Source: Streptomyces sp. DvalAA-14 (GTDB taxonomy: Bacteria > Actinomycetota > Actinomycetes > Streptomycetales > Streptomycetaceae). From it: DNA of 33,710 nt. Under the pieces are notes generated by a model. That model ran no database searches and was not told the DNA's origin. It saw only the letters and a program-made list of their open reading frames with translations. Each line of letters begins with the position of its first letter. Within the stretch, counting starts at the first letter, position 1. A program made the translations under genes and the position numbers. The stretch lies in the NCBI RefSeq assembly GCF_900091855.1, contig NZ_FMCH01000004.1, forward strand, positions 1 to 33,710, written 5' to 3'. Positions 8,646 to 16,049 of this stretch are shown in pieces.

Positions 8646-11300
8646 TCAGCCCGCGGCGGCGATCAGCAGCTGGCCCAGGGCGATCCCGCCGTCGTTGGGA
8701 GGCAGCAGCCGCGGGCGCAGGACAGTGAAACCCCGCTCGGTCAAGGTGTGTTGGGCCTGGGTGAGCAGCACGGCGTTCTGGAAGACACCGCCGCCGAGGG
8801 CCACCACTTCCAGGCCGGTCCGGTCGCGGCAGAGGTCCGCGAGGTCGCCGACGAGAGCCGCGACGGCCGCGTGGAAGCGCGCCGCGATCACCGCCGCGCC
8901 GACCCCGGCCCGTACGTCGGACACCACCGCCCGGACGACCGGCGCCGGATCGGCGACGGCGAACGGACCGGCGGCGTCCGACGCCGCGGCCGCCTCCCCG
9001 CCCGCCGGGTCGACGCCGAACCTGTAGCCGCCCGCGCTGTCGGGGGACGCCGCCGCCGACCGGGCCAGCCCCTCCAGCGCCACGGCCGCCTCCGCCTCGT
9101 AGTCCACCTCGTGCCGGACTCCGGCCAGCGAGGCGACCGCGTCGAAGAGCCGTCCCATGCTCGAAGTGGGCACACAGCCGAAGCCGGTCACGAACTGGTG
9201 TGCCAGCACGTTCCGTTCCCGCACCGGGCAGGCCCGGACGGCCGGCATCGCCTCGTCCCACCCGATCCCGGCCGCGTACAGGTGCGCCAGCGCCATCCGG
9301 TAGGGCCGCAGCACGCTCGCGTCACCGCCGGCCAGCGGTACGTAGCCGAGGTGCGCGGCCCGGCGGAAGGACCGGTAGCCGGCGACCAGCACCTCGCCGC
9401 CCCAGGCGGCTCCGTCGGCGCCGTGGCCGGTGCCGTCGAAGGCGACGCCGATCACCTGGTCCGCGGCACCGACGCCGTGCTCCCCCATCACCGAGGCGAT
9501 GTGCGCGTGGTGGTGCTGGACGGTCCGCAGCGGCCGCTCGCCGGCGTGGTCGCGCGCCCAGCGGCCGGACCCGTAGTCGGGATGCCGGTCGGCCACCAGC
9601 AGCCCGGGCCTGACCCCGGTGAGGTGCTCCAGATGCTCCTCGGTGCCGGTGAGCGCCTCGACGGTGGCCAGGTCGCCCATGTCCCCGATGTGCTGGCTGA
9701 TCCAGGCGTAGCGGTCCTCGGCCAGCGCGCAGGTGTTCTTCAGGTCCGCGCCGACGGCGAGCGTCGGCGGTACGTCGAAGGGCAGCGCGAGCGGCAGCGG
9801 CGCGTAGCCGCGGGACCTGCGGACGGGCAGTTCCGCGCCCGCCACGAACCGGCTGACCGAGTCGTCGCAGGGCACCTGGATCCGGCGGTCGTGCCGCAGC
9901 CAGGCGTCGGCCAGAGCCGCCAGTTCGGCCAGGGCCCGGGAGTCGTCGGTGACGATCGGCTCGCCGGACCGATTGGCGGAGGTCATCACCAGCGCGTCGG
10001 GACCAGGGAGGTCGTCGCCGATGCCGAAGAGGAGGACGTGCAGCGGGGTGTAGGGGAGCATCAGCCCGAGATCGGGGTTCCCCGGCGCCACGGCCTCGGA
10101 CAGCCCGCCGCCCCGCCCCTGACGGCCGCGCCCTTCGCCGCCGGACTCGCCGGACCCCTCGGTGCCGGACCCCTCGCCGCCGGACCGGGTGGCGCCGCCC
10201 GCACGCCGGGGCAGCAGCACGATCGGCCGGCGGACGCCGGACAGCAGCTCCCGCTCGTCCGCCGTCGCGGTCACCAGCCCGGCGGCCACGTCGAGATCGG
10301 CGACCATCACGGCGAACGGCTTGCCGCCGCGCTGCTTGCGGCGCCGCAGTTCGGCCACCGCCGCGTCGTTGCGGGCGTCGCAGGCGAGGTGGTAGCCGCC
10401 CAGGCCCTTGACCGCGACGATCCGGCCCTCGGCGAGCAACTCCCGCGCGCCGCGCAGCGCGTCCTCGTCGGTGGCCCTCTTCTCGGTGTCCTTGCGCACC
10501 AGTTCCAGCCGCGGCCCGCAGCTGTGGCAGGCGATCGGCTGCGCGTGGAAGCGGCGGTCGGCCGGGTCCTCGTACTCCGCCCGGCAGGCGTCGCACATGG
10601 CGAACGCCGCCATGGTGGTGGCGGCCCGGTCGTAGGGCGTACCGGTGACGATGGTGAAGCGGGGGCCGCAATGGGTGCAGGTGATGAACGGGTGGCGGTA
10701 GCGCCGGTCCGCCGGGTCGGCCAGCTCCGTCAGGCAATCCGCGCAGGTGGCGATGTCCGGCGAGACCAAGGTGCGGGACCGGCCCCCCTCATGGGAGTCT
10801 TCGATGGTGAATGCGGTGCCGCCGGCGAGTGGTTGCTCGCTCTCCCGCACCGACTCCACCACCGCGAGCGGCGGGGGCCGCTCGCGCAGCAGTCGGCCGA
10901 ACTCCGCGACCGCCTCGGCGTCGCCCTCGACTTCGGCGACCACGCCCGCGCCGGTGTTCAGCACCGAGCCGGCCAGCGCGAGCCGGGAGGCGGTGACGTA
11001 GACGAACGGCCGGAAGCCCACGCCCTGCACGACGCCCCGCACCTCGAAGCGCCGCCGCACCCGCCGGGGCCGGCCGCGGCCCATCATCTCCAGGCCGGCC
11101 AGCGCCTCCTGGGCCTTGGCCCGGTCGATGAGTTCGACCGCGAAGCCCATGTGCAGCAGCACCCAGTCACCGGCGGCCGGGGGCTCGTCGAGCATCCCGA
11201 TGTTGACCCGCCGCTGCGCCCCCTCGACGTCGACGAGCGCGAGCTGGCCGGCGTATCCGGCCACGATCTCCACGACGCGACCGGGGATGCCAAGGCACAT
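8646..11300 (-). CDS. hypF: HypC-HypF fusion: chaperone domain plus carbamoyltransferase
   Basis: HypF makes the cyanide precursor from carbamoyl phosphate and ATP and loads it on HypE. This 884-aa protein has an extra N-terminal HypC domain (residues 1-70, MCLGIPGRVVEIV to LLHMGFAVELIDRAKAQEAL, Cys2 present). A short basic linker (about 72-80) joins it to a normal HypF: acylphosphatase domain (VRGVVQGVGFRPFVY, about 88-101), four zinc-finger CxxC pairs (CADC, CTHC, CDAC, CHSC), a YrdC-like domain (GLGGYHLACDARN) and a Kae1-like domain with HHHAH and GVAFDGTGHGADGAAWGGE. The frame is continuous, with no stop at the junction. The YrdC domain contains a Gly/Ser/Glu repeat insert at about DNA 10095-10200. 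It lies three bases after the endopeptidase gene. Confidence 0.93.
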   Translation of the reverse strand: MCLGIPGRVVEIVAGYAGQLALVDVEGAQRRVNIGMLDEPPAAGDWVLLHMGFAVELIDRAKAQEALAGLEMMGRGRPRRVRRRFEVRGVVQGVGFRPFVYVTASRLALAGSVLNTGAGVVAEVEGDAEAVAEFGRLLRERPPPLAVVESVRESEQPLAGGTAFTIEDSHEGGRSRTLVSPDIATCADCLTELADPADRRYRHPFITCTHCGPRFTIVTGTPYDRAATTMAAFAMCDACRAEYEDPADRRFHAQPIACHSCGPRLELVRKDTEKRATDEDALRGARELLAEGRIVAVKGLGGYHLACDARNDAAVAELRRRKQRGGKPFAVMVADLDVAAGLVTATADERELLSGVRRPIVLLPRRAGGATRSGGEGSGTEGSGESGGEGRGRQGRGGGLSEAVAPGNPDLGLMLPYTPLHVLLFGIGDDLPGPDALVMTSANRSGEPIVTDDSRALAELAALADAWLRHDRRIQVPCDDSVSRFVAGAELPVRRSRGYAPLPLALPFDVPPTLAVGADLKNTCALAEDRYAWISQHIGDMGDLATVEALTGTEEHLEHLTGVRPGLLVADRHPDYGSGRWARDHAGERPLRTVQHHHAHIASVMGEHGVGAADQVIGVAFDGTGHGADGAAWGGEVLVAGYRSFRRAAHLGYVPLAGGDASVLRPYRMALAHLYAAGIGWDEAMPAVRACPVRERNVLAHQFVTGFGCVPTSSMGRLFDAVASLAGVRHEVDYEAEAAVALEGLARSAAASPDSAGGYRFGVDPAGGEAAAASDAAGPFAVADPAPVVRAVVSDVRAGVGAAVIAARFHAAVAALVGDLADLCRDRTGLEVVALGGGVFQNAVLLTQAQHTLTERGFTVLRPRLLPPNDGGIALGQLLIAAAG

Positions 11301-11302
11301 GA

Positions 11303-11797
11303 TCAGGAACTCCTGGGCTCTGCGGGTTCGGCCGGCACCAACCGCCGGACCAGGGTGCGTACAGCGTCGACCGCGTGGGGTACGGCGGCGGCGACCGCCT
11401 CACTGAGGCCGATCCCCTCCTCGACCCCGGCGGGGGTGCAGCCCACGATGTAGGTGACCGGCAGCGTACCGCCCAATTGGTCGAGATTTGCCAGCATTGA
11501 GGCCGGATTCATACCATGTGCGTCGAATTCACCGGTCCCGAGGTGCTCGGCCCCCACTTCCAGCAGGGTCAGCCGCCCGGGCGGGCCGTCGCCCGGATAG
11601 GCGTCGACGAGGACCAGCGCCTCGTACCCGGCGAGCAGGTCGTACGCCAGGTGCATGCCGCGGATGCCGTAGTCGACCACCCGGACCCGCGGCGGCAGGT
11701 CCTCCGCCAGCAGCAGCTGCCGCACCACCTCGGGGCCGAAGCCGTCGTCGCCGAGGAAGAGATTGCCGACGCCCGCCACGAGCACGCCATCGGCCAC
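11303..11797 (-). CDS. [NiFe]-hydrogenase large-subunit maturation endopeptidase (M52)
   Basis: A 164-aa HyaD/HoxM-type protease that cuts the C-terminal tail from the nickel-loaded large subunit. The N-terminus GVGNLFLGDDGFGPEVV is the family fold, with an acidic residue for nickel sensing. The VVDYGIRGMHLAYDL segment carries the second metal ligand, and the DAHGMNPASML segment provides the His. The only apparent substrate is HhyL in the same operon, which has a 21-residue tail after its last Ni-binding motif. The start is GTG at 11797, three bases after the preceding stop. The final PAEPAEPRSS is a short flexible tail. Confidence 0.93.
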   Translation of the reverse strand: MADGVLVAGVGNLFLGDDGFGPEVVRQLLLAEDLPPRVRVVDYGIRGMHLAYDLLAGYEALVLVDAYPGDGPPGRLTLLEVGAEHLGTGEFDAHGMNPASMLANLDQLGGTLPVTYIVGCTPAGVEEGIGLSEAVAAAVPHAVDAVRTLVRRLVPAEPAEPRSS

Positions 11798-11800
11798 CGG

Positions 11801-12016
11801 TCAGCCTCCGCCCGACTGCAGTCGGGGCGCGTCGGGATCGATCGGCCGGCTCGGCTCGACCGAGCTGTCGGAGCGCTCGTCGGCGCCCGCCGCGGGCCGG
11901 CCGGTGGAGGCGCCGGACCCGGCGGACGGCCGCTCGGAGCCGGTGTCGCGCGACCCCTTCGGGCCCCGTTCCTCCTGCGGCTCCTCGGGCAGATCCGCAC
12001 CTGGTGTCCTGCTCAT
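11801..12016 (-). CDS. Small disordered hydrophilic protein in hydrogenase operon
   Basis: A 71-aa protein of unknown function. It is almost entirely Ser, Gly, Pro, Ala, Asp, Glu and Arg, with no hydrophobic core or Cys, so it is predicted to be disordered. It starts MSRTPGADLPEEPQEE; this ATG has AAGGA six bases upstream and is preferred over an in-frame start at 12055. It sits inside the operon, three bases before the endopeptidase gene, which supports it being translated. It could be an assembly tether or simply a poorly conserved filler gene. I recognise no family. Confidence 0.55.
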   Translation of the reverse strand: MSRTPGADLPEEPQEERGPKGSRDTGSERPSAGSGASTGRPAAGADERSDSSVEPSRPIDPDAPRLQSGGG

Positions 12017-12071
12017 CGCACGTCCTTCCTCACTCGCTCGGCAGCCGGTCGACATCGAACACGCGGCGCGG

Positions 12072-12191
12072 TCACATCGAACGCATCCGCAGGTAGCGGC
12101 GGACGTCGGGGATCGACATCACGCCGACGGCCAGCGCGGTGGCCACCGCGGCCGCGGCCACGCCGGTGGTGATGATGCCCACAACCTTCAT
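12072..12191 (-). CDS. 39-aa single-pass membrane peptide (DUF6893-like)
   Basis: The peptide starts MKVVGIITTGVAAAAVATAL, continues to a VGVMSIPDVRRYLRMRSM end, and is 39 residues long. It has one membrane helix (about residues 3-25) followed by a short amphipathic basic tail. The PDxRRYLxxRSM end is what I recall of the DUF6893 small-protein family found with actinobacterial hydrogenases. The ATG overlaps the stop of the 511-aa gene (ATGA), so it is translationally coupled. The hydrogenase subunits here have no membrane anchor, so a small membrane peptide could tether the complex or its assembly factors near the respiratory chain. That role is inference. Confidence 0.75.
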   Translation of the reverse strand: MKVVGIITTGVAAAAVATALAVGVMSIPDVRRYLRMRSM

Positions 12192-13723
12192 GATCGGCTC
12201 TCCTCTCGGTGTTCCTGGGCGCGCCCGGCGGTCAGCGGTTCCAGCTCGTCGGGCGCGAAGTAGAAGTACCGGCCGTACCAGTCGTGCAGGTCGGCGGCGG
12301 GGTCGTCGACGAGGACCAGGGCCACGTGCACCCCGCCGTCGACGTCGGACAGGACAGCGGTGACCCGGGCTACCTGGTCGGCGAAGAACAGGTCCTGCGC
12401 GTCGGCCCGCCGGGAGGGGTGCACCCGCACCAGGCTGCCCTGGCTGACCCGCACCCCGTCGATCACCACCGCGTCCGATCCGGGGCTGACCTCGGCGTCG
12501 GCCGCCGGGTCCCACCACGGGGCGCCGCCGGTGTCGAAGGCGGGCGGCTCGGCGTCCCGCAGATCGGGGTGGGCGTCCGCGCCCGGCACGGGACCCGGGA
12601 CCGGCGGCGGGGCGTGCGGGTCGCGCAGCAGGCCGTGCAGCTGCTGCAGTTCGGCGGCCGACATGGCGTCGCAGCGGTCGATGATCTCCCGGGCCCGGGG
12701 ATCGGTGGCGCGCGCCTCGGCCTTCTCCTGCTCGGTCATCGTCATCACCCGCAAGGTGAGGATCTCGTCGATCTCGGTGGAGTCGAACAGGGCGCCGGGA
12801 CTCTGCTCGGCGATCTCCGGGTGGTCGTACAGGATGATCGGCGCGCCGAGCACGGTGTCGGTCGACCCCTTCGGCCCGGCCAGCACCGGCCAGCAGCGGC
12901 GCTGCCGGCAGCGGGCCGCGGCGGGGGCCGCCCCGGCGGGCGGTTCGAGCAGGGAGACGAACGCGGCCCCGTCCGCTTGGAGGATGAGGTGGGAGCCGAT
13001 CAGCGAGGCCCGGATCGCGGCGTCCTTGCCGGACACCGGGTCCGGGTGCTCGTTGTCCACCGCCACCGACAGCCGGACGAAGCCGCCGTCGGCCGCTGCC
13101 CCGATCCGGATCCGGGCCACCAGCGGCAGGCGGCGCCGTACGATCCGGCCCACCGGGTTCCCGTGCGCGTCGGTCAGCGGCTCGATGTCCTGCCCGCCGG
13201 GAACCGTGTGCGCCTCGTCGTACGGCTGCCCCAACACCAGGGCCGGCAGCGCGACTTCCCGCTCCACCGCCTCGTCCCAGCTCAGCACCGACCTGCCGTC
13301 CACGGTGAGCGCGTCCACCCGGGAGTGGCCGCCGTCCGCCGTCCGCTGCTGCACCTCGCGGACCTGCACCTGCAGGAAGCGCAGCCGGACCGTGACGGTG
13401 GCGGGCCGATCACCGGGGGCCGTCAGCAGGCACTGCGTCGCCATGCCCGGCTCCTCGGCGAAGCTGTCCGGCGAGGCGGCCGGCGGGCCGAGGACGCCGA
13501 ACTGCCAGCGGGACTGGTTCTTGTGGGAGCTGGCGCGGTACGGGTAGAGCAAGTACCCCTCGTACAGCACCGCGTCGGCAATCGTCCGGACGTGGTCGAG
13601 GCCGGGCGGGCCGGCGGGGCCGGCGGGGGCAGCCGGGTCCGGGACGGGCGCAGTGCTGCGGGTGCTGCCGCGGGCGTGCCGGGGGGCATCCGGGTCGCGG
13701 CGGTCGCGGCCGACGGCGGTCAC
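12188..13723 (-). CDS. Uncharacterised hydrogenase-associated protein (511 aa)
   Basis: A soluble protein without recognised catalytic motifs. After a Pro/Ala-rich start of about 50 residues, the body opens with IADAVLYEGYLLYPYRASSHKNQSRWQFG, a strongly patterned stretch that looks conserved. It continues with beta-rich segments (TVTVRLRFLQVQVREVQ; LPLVARIRIGAAADGGFVRLSVAVDN) and an AREIIDRCDAMSAAELQQLHGLL helix. The C-terminal domain has VVIDGVRVSQGSLVRVHPSRRAD and ADLHDWYGRYFYFAPDELEPL. The GTG start at 13723 overlaps the stop of the DUF6084-type gene; the longer open frame to 14122 runs over that gene and is not used. Genes of this kind accompany group 1h hydrogenases in actinomycetes as far as I recall. 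Function in maturation or electron transfer is unknown. Confidence 0.75.
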   Translation of the reverse strand: MTAVGRDRRDPDAPRHARGSTRSTAPVPDPAAPAGPAGPPGLDHVRTIADAVLYEGYLLYPYRASSHKNQSRWQFGVLGPPAASPDSFAEEPGMATQCLLTAPGDRPATVTVRLRFLQVQVREVQQRTADGGHSRVDALTVDGRSVLSWDEAVEREVALPALVLGQPYDEAHTVPGGQDIEPLTDAHGNPVGRIVRRRLPLVARIRIGAAADGGFVRLSVAVDNEHPDPVSGKDAAIRASLIGSHLILQADGAAFVSLLEPPAGAAPAAARCRQRRCWPVLAGPKGSTDTVLGAPIILYDHPEIAEQSPGALFDSTEIDEILTLRVMTMTEQEKAEARATDPRAREIIDRCDAMSAAELQQLHGLLRDPHAPPPVPGPVPGADAHPDLRDAEPPAFDTGGAPWWDPAADAEVSPGSDAVVIDGVRVSQGSLVRVHPSRRADAQDLFFADQVARVTAVLSDVDGGVHVALVLVDDPAADLHDWYGRYFYFAPDELEPLTAGRAQEHREESRS

Positions 13724-14361
13724 GTGACCACCTCCGCCCGGTCGGCCAGCAGGGTCCGCACGGTCTCGTCCCAGCTGATCAGGCCGCGCCGGGCACGGAA
13801 GTCGGCGATCCGGTCGAGCACTTCCTGATCCAGCCTGATCCAACCGGAGTTGGGGAAGTGGTAGGACATCATCTGCCGCCACACCGCGACCGGCATCCGA
13901 TGGCGGGCCTCGCAGTCCCACGGCACCTGGCGCACCCCGAAGCCGCCCGCGCCCTTGGTGAAGACGGTGCCGGAGAAGAGCAGGGTGAGCGGCACCTCCC
14001 CGGTCCCCAGGGCGTGCAGGTAGCGGGAGCCGATCACATCGAAGTCGTAGGTGCACGGCAGCGCGAGATCGACCTCGGTGGCGCCGGTGAAACCCTGCAC
14101 GGTGGCCTGGCACTGCATCCACAAGAAGGGCTTCAGCGTGTCCGGCCAGCGGTCCCGCTCACCGAACAGGCCCCGCAGACCGTCCCCTTCGGCGTCGTCG
14201 TAGTGCCGCCGCTGCGGCTCGATCCGGGCCTGGCAGCGCAGCACCATCGCGTGCACCCGCTCGCCGGAGTCCTCCTCGATCCGCAGCCGGGCCGTCAACT
14301 GCGGGACGACGGTGTACGGCTCGGCGAAGACGTCGAGCACCGAGAAGGCCGGCCCGCTCAT
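13720..14361 (-). CDS. DUF6084-type hydrogenase-associated protein
   Basis: This 213-aa soluble protein starts MSGPAFSVLDVFAEPYTVVPQLTARLRIEE. It contains VHAMVLRCQARIEPQRRHY, GLFGERDRWPDTLKPFLW, a CTYDFDVIGSRYLHAL strand pattern and PLTLLFSGTVFT, all suggesting a beta-sandwich. There are no membrane segments or metal motifs. I recall it as DUF6084, found only beside actinobacterial group 1h hydrogenases; the number is from memory. It is coupled by four-base overlaps to both neighbours (ATGA at its start, GTGA at its stop), which implies stoichiometric synthesis with DUF5947-type and 511-aa proteins. A structural or assembly role is inferred. Confidence 0.78.
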   Translation of the reverse strand: MSGPAFSVLDVFAEPYTVVPQLTARLRIEEDSGERVHAMVLRCQARIEPQRRHYDDAEGDGLRGLFGERDRWPDTLKPFLWMQCQATVQGFTGATEVDLALPCTYDFDVIGSRYLHALGTGEVPLTLLFSGTVFTKGAGGFGVRQVPWDCEARHRMPVAVWRQMMSYHFPNSGWIRLDQEVLDRIADFRARRGLISWDETVRTLLADRAEVVT

Positions 14362-15011
14362 GACCGGGCCGCCGGATCGTGCGGGCGGCTGCGGCCGCGC
14401 ACCCGGGTGAAGAAGGCGTTGATCGCGTCATGCGCTTCCCGGCCGCCGTCGAAGCCCCGCCACAGCGTGCGCAGTTGGCCGACCAGCTCGTAGCAGGCAT
14501 CGATGGGGACGAGGTGGCAGGAGCCGGCGGAGCCCCGCTCGCGGCGCACCAGCAGTGCCTCCACGTCGGGGAGCAGCACCGCCAGTTCGGGGTTGGCCGC
14601 CACGATGGTGTCCCATGCCTCCAGCGGCAGTTCGGACTCGGTGGCGCCGGCCGGCCCCGGGTAGAAGGCGATGGTGCGCTGCTGGCGGGAGTTGCGGAAC
14701 AAGAAGGCCAGTCCGACCGGGATCTGGAGCTCGTCCCAGGTCCGTTCGTCCAGGGTCAGGCCGCCGAAGTCCAGGTACCGCTCGGGGACGGCCCGGTAGT
14801 GCAGGTGGGCCTGCTGGTCGCTGAACAGCAGATAGCAGGGCCGGCAGGCGCACATCAGGGCGCGGCTGTCGAGGTCGACCACATGCGCGTGGCTCTCCCC
14901 GATCGGCTCGGCGCACATCTCGCAGCGCTCCGCGGCGGCCGGTTGCGGGCGTTCGCGCAGCAGCCGCAGCAAAGCGGCCGAAGGGGTCGACGGGCGGCTG
15001 CGGATGATCAT
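14358..15011 (-). CDS. DUF5947-type protein with Cys-rich N-terminal metal site
   Basis: A 217-aa protein. An N-terminal CEMC pair (about residues 30-33) and a CACRPCYLLF segment about 25 residues later form a four-Cys site, probably a zinc ribbon or a small Fe-S site. The rest (YLDFGGLTLDERTWDELQIPVGLAFLFRNS, IAFYPGPAGATES, CHLVPIDACYELVGQLRTLWRGFDGG) is a globular domain I recall as DUF5947. It overlaps the NifU/Rieske-like gene by four bases (ATGA). As partner of that gene it may help deliver iron-sulfur clusters or form a redox conduit for the hydrogenase. That is inference from context. Confidence 0.78.
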   Translation of the reverse strand: MIIRSRPSTPSAALLRLLRERPQPAAAERCEMCAEPIGESHAHVVDLDSRALMCACRPCYLLFSDQQAHLHYRAVPERYLDFGGLTLDERTWDELQIPVGLAFLFRNSRQQRTIAFYPGPAGATESELPLEAWDTIVAANPELAVLLPDVEALLVRRERGSAGSCHLVPIDACYELVGQLRTLWRGFDGGREAHDAINAFFTRVRGRSRPHDPAARS

Positions 15012-16048
15012 GTCGCCACCGCGGTGGGCACGGCGATCGAGACGGTCGCGCCGTCGGTGAGCAGTGGCAGGGGCTCCAGGTGCGAACCGTCCGCGTCGAG
15101 GCAGGCACCGGCCCGGCGCACGTCGTAGTGGGCGTGGCAGGCCGGGCAGCGCAGCACCGCGTCACCGGGGCCGCCGCCCAGCCGCCGGGCCAGTACCGAG
15201 CCTTCCATCGGCTGGTCGCAGCGGGCGCACCAGTCGCGGAAGGCGAACAGGTCGGCGCCGACCCGGCAGGCCAGCACCGGGACGCCGGCCGCGGCGAAAC
15301 GGGTGACGGCGCCCGATTCCAGGCCGACGAGTTCCGGGACGCGCTGCCAGGACGAGCCGGTCGCCTCCCGCGCCGCGGCGGTCTCGTGCAGCCGGGCGAA
15401 CAGCGCGTCGACCGGGACCACGGGCGCGGACGCCTTGTCGTCGGCGGTCTCCACCTCGATCGCGGTGACCTCCGGCGCGGCGGCCTCCACCGCGCCGCGC
15501 ACCGCCAGCTCCAGGGTGGCCGAGGACGACGGGCAGCCGTCGCAACTGCCCAGCAGCCGCAGCGTGACGGCGCCGTCGGCGGTGACGCCGAGCAGTTCCA
15601 CATCGCCGCCGTGGGAGCCCAGATACGGCCGTACGCTGTCCAGCGCCCGCTCCACCCGGGTCTCGACGCCGTACGGGTGCAGCCCGTGCACCAGCAGGAC
15701 GCTGGCCACCAGGTCGTCGGCGGCCAGCGCGGCCAGCACGTCGTCGTCGAGACGGCCCTGCTCGTGGACCAGGTCGAGCAGCCGGGTCAGACCGGCACCG
15801 TAGAAGTCGGTGACCAGGCGGACGAGTTGCTCGCTGCGCTCGCGGGCCGCCGCGCCGCCGGAGGCGCTGGCGGCGATCAGGGCGTCGATCCGCTCGCCGG
15901 TCGCACGCCAGTCCGCCGCGGCGGCGGGGTCCGGGGCGGTGGGATCCGGGGCGGTGGGGTCCGGGGCGGTGGCGGGACTCACCGGGGCGGGGCTCACCGG
16001 CGGGGGGCTCACCGGGGCGGGCACGGTCGTTTCGGGGCGCTCGGCCAC
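15008..16048 (-). CDS. NifU C-terminal domain plus Rieske-like domain protein
   Basis: This 346-aa protein follows hhyL by one base. After a Pro-rich start (about residues 1-45, with repeated APDPT units) comes a helical region. A NifU-type cluster scaffold domain follows (about 130-205; YLGSHGGDVELLG and SCDGCPSSS with Cys169 and Cys172). The C-terminal third is Rieske-shaped (LFAFRDWCARCDQPM, then RCPACHAHYDV) but carries C-x2-C (274, 277) and C-x2-C-H (301, 304, His305) instead of the usual CxH and CxxH. Fe-S proteins next to high-affinity hydrogenases are thought to carry electrons toward the quinone pool (HucE and HhyE in mycobacteria, from memory). It is a good candidate electron acceptor or Fe-S scaffold for this enzyme. 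The start is GTG. Confidence 0.88.
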   Translation of the reverse strand: MAERPETTVPAPVSPPPVSPAPVSPATAPDPTAPDPTAPDPAAAADWRATGERIDALIAASASGGAAARERSEQLVRLVTDFYGAGLTRLLDLVHEQGRLDDDVLAALAADDLVASVLLVHGLHPYGVETRVERALDSVRPYLGSHGGDVELLGVTADGAVTLRLLGSCDGCPSSSATLELAVRGAVEAAAPEVTAIEVETADDKASAPVVPVDALFARLHETAAAREATGSSWQRVPELVGLESGAVTRFAAAGVPVLACRVGADLFAFRDWCARCDQPMEGSVLARRLGGGPGDAVLRCPACHAHYDVRRAGACLDADGSHLEPLPLLTDGATVSIAVPTAVAT

Positions 16049-16049
16049 G

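Noticed and set aside
11040..11110. HypC-HypF junction as a frameshift artefact
   Set aside because: The frame is uninterrupted across both domains with a plausible linker, so no frameshift is needed; it is reported as a fusion, although read support cannot be checked here.
8748..11453. A 901-codon plus-strand frame opposite hypF
   Set aside because: Antisense shadow of the HypC-HypF fusion; no recognisable domain and typical shadow composition.
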